5,207 nt of DNA from Candidatus Cloacimonadota bacterium (GTDB lineage Bacteria; Cloacimonadota; Cloacimonadia; Cloacimonadales; TCS61). Numbering within the stretch: the stretch's first letter is position 1; each line of letters starts with the position of its first letter. The notes beneath the pieces are model-generated. The model did not search any database, was not told the DNA's origin, and saw only the letters and a list, made by a program, of their open reading frames with translations. The stretch is taken from contig DAOUTP010000141.1 in assembly GCA_030626645.1 (NCBI GenBank), forward strand, positions 1 to 5,207. The letters run 5' to 3'. Positions 4,439 through 5,207 of this stretch are shown here, piece after piece. A program made the position numbers and the translations under genes.

Positions 4439-5207
4439 CTATTTCAATAATTCAGTTATAATTTTTATTGAAGCTTCACCTTTTCCGTATAAATTGATAT
4501 TGTAGTTATTTTTAATTTGGCTCATTTTTTGATAACCTGAGATAATTTTGTTTTTATCTGCTCCAACGATTTCATTAAATCCGTTTTCAACCAATTCCAC
4601 CCATTCGGTCTCATCTCTTAAGGTAACGCATGGTTTTTCAAAGAAAAATGCTTCCTTCTGTAATCCTCCACTGTCAGTCATAACTAAACTACAGTTCTTA
4701 AGAAGATATATCATCTCCAGGTAACCAACCGGATCAATTAAGATAAATTGTGAGTTGTGAGTTGTGAGTTGTAAGTTGGAAATGATCTTCTTAGTTCTTG
4801 GATGAAGTGGAAGTATGATTGGAATTTCATTTGAGATTTCAGAAAGAGCATTAAATATGGAAGCCAGGCGCTTGGGATCATCAGTATTTTCGGCACGATG
4901 TACTGTTACTAATATGAATTTCTTTGGCAAATCAAGTTCTGGTTTTTGTGCCAGATCGGAATAGAAAATGGCAGCATCCTGCATTACATCACCGCATTTC
5001 ACAATACGAGCAAGTGAGTTTCTTCCGATTCCTTCATTCTGTAAATTTTGCACTGCAGTATCTGTCGGACAAAACAATATATCACTGATCTTATCAGTTA
5101 GAATTCTATTAATTTCTTCCGGCATATTGCGGTTGAATGAACGTAATCCAGCTTCCACATGAGCAACTTTAATATGAAGTTTTGTAGCAGCCAAAGAACC
5201 GGCGATA
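4439..5207 (-). CDS. wecB: UDP-N-acetylglucosamine 2-epimerase (WecB/MnaA), N-terminus beyond the window
   Basis: The frame is open to the right edge, giving 255 visible residues of a protein normally about 360-380 long. The TTG at 5194 is internal: upstream codons read Ile-Ala-Gly-Ser and continue the family's conserved 'AGSLAA' helix. Visible signatures are HVEAGLRS followed by MPEEINR (about 16-34), VTVHRAEN (about 100-107), PLHPRT (133-138), the DSGGLQKEA nucleotide-binding loop (178-186) and TLRDETEWVE (195-204). The Glu in HVEAG, the Glu in PEEINR and the His in HRAEN correspond to family catalytic residues. The enzyme interconverts UDP-GlcNAc and UDP-ManNAc in the cytoplasm, supplying ManNAc-type sugars for surface polysaccharide. 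Residues 144-154 are encoded by a heptamer tandem repeat replacing the usual helix-end and loop before IDPVGYLEM; overall length there seems normal from memory of the family. It is probably part of a surface-sugar operon to the right, and stops with TAG before the terminator. Confidence 0.95.
   Translation of the reverse strand, partial: IAGSLAATKLHIKVAHVEAGLRSFNRNMPEEINRILTDKISDILFCPTDTAVQNLQNEGIGRNSLARIVKCGDVMQDAAIFYSDLAQKPELDLPKKFILVTVHRAENTDDPKRLASIFNALSEISNEIPIILPLHPRTKKIISNLQLTTHNSQFILIDPVGYLEMIYLLKNCSLVMTDSGGLQKEAFFFEKPCVTLRDETEWVELVENGFNEIVGADKNKIISGYQKMSQIKNNYNINLYGKGEASIKIITELLK
4748..4778. repeat. Heptamer tandem repeat (TTGTGAG) inside the epimerase gene
   Basis: TTGTGAG occurs three times perfectly (4748-4754, 4755-4761, 4762-4768), followed by TTGTAAG (4769-4775) and a partial TTG. 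On the coding strand this is an AACTCAC-type repeat, giving the polar peptide NLQLTTHNSQF. Seven is not a multiple of three, so gain or loss of one unit would shift the frame; three units would be neutral. Confidence 0.9.

Noticed and set aside
4439..5194. TTG at 5194 as the true start of the epimerase
   Set aside because: The frame stays open to the window edge, and the upstream codons (Ile-Ala-Gly-Ser) match the conserved family helix; starting there would lose the N-terminal Rossmann domain. No ribosome-binding site is visible.

Overview
The window is AT-rich. All five genes whose reading can be followed, plus a truncated sixth, lie on the minus strand, so transcription runs from high to low coordinates. 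Every visible start has a strong Shine-Dalgarno sequence (for example AAGGAGGTG before the gene at 4295). That argues against a typical Bacteroidota genome, where such sites are weak or absent. The signal-peptide-bearing envelope proteins, the outer-membrane-barrel-like fragment at the left edge and the dense short intergenic repeats suggest a Gram-negative, anaerobe-like lineage of the FCB type, such as Candidatus Cloacimonadota. That placement is an inference from style, not a measured result.

Layout in the direction of transcription: (1) 5207-4439, the C-terminal two thirds of a UDP-N-acetylglucosamine 2-epimerase (WecB/MnaA), cut by the window edge and ending at a very good intrinsic terminator (4377-4404). 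(2) 4354-4298, a short control region with a TTGACA -35-like box, a quasi-palindrome that could be an operator, and an excellent ribosome-binding site. (3) 4295-2229, a tightly packed unit: YtrA-type GntR repressor, ABC ATPase starting with GTG, and a six-helix ABC-2 permease, with successive genes overlapping by 4 and 8 bases. (4) 2126-684, a secreted or periplasmic DUF4097-type beta-solenoid protein separated from the permease by a 102-base gap. (5) 464-1, the first 154 codons of an exported barrel-like protein, possibly the N-terminal part of a SppA-type peptidase.

Genes 3 and 4 look functionally linked. A YtrA-type regulator, an ABC-2 exporter and a DUF4097 solenoid recall separate parts of Gram-positive cell-envelope stress systems (Ytr transporter, LiaX/YvlB proteins). 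A cell-envelope sensing or protection module is the most interesting hypothesis here, but it is inferred from family membership and gene order.

The non-coding DNA is richer than the genes. The gaps in front of the DUF4097 gene and the barrel-like gene hold two copies of one long imperfect palindrome, built of CACAGA/CACTGA-type words and ending right at the ribosome-binding site. The copy at 479-647 carries a second, unrelated-looking element inside it: two facing palindromes, one of which fits the Neisseria dRS3 pattern. A heptamer tandem repeat sits inside the coding sequence of the epimerase.
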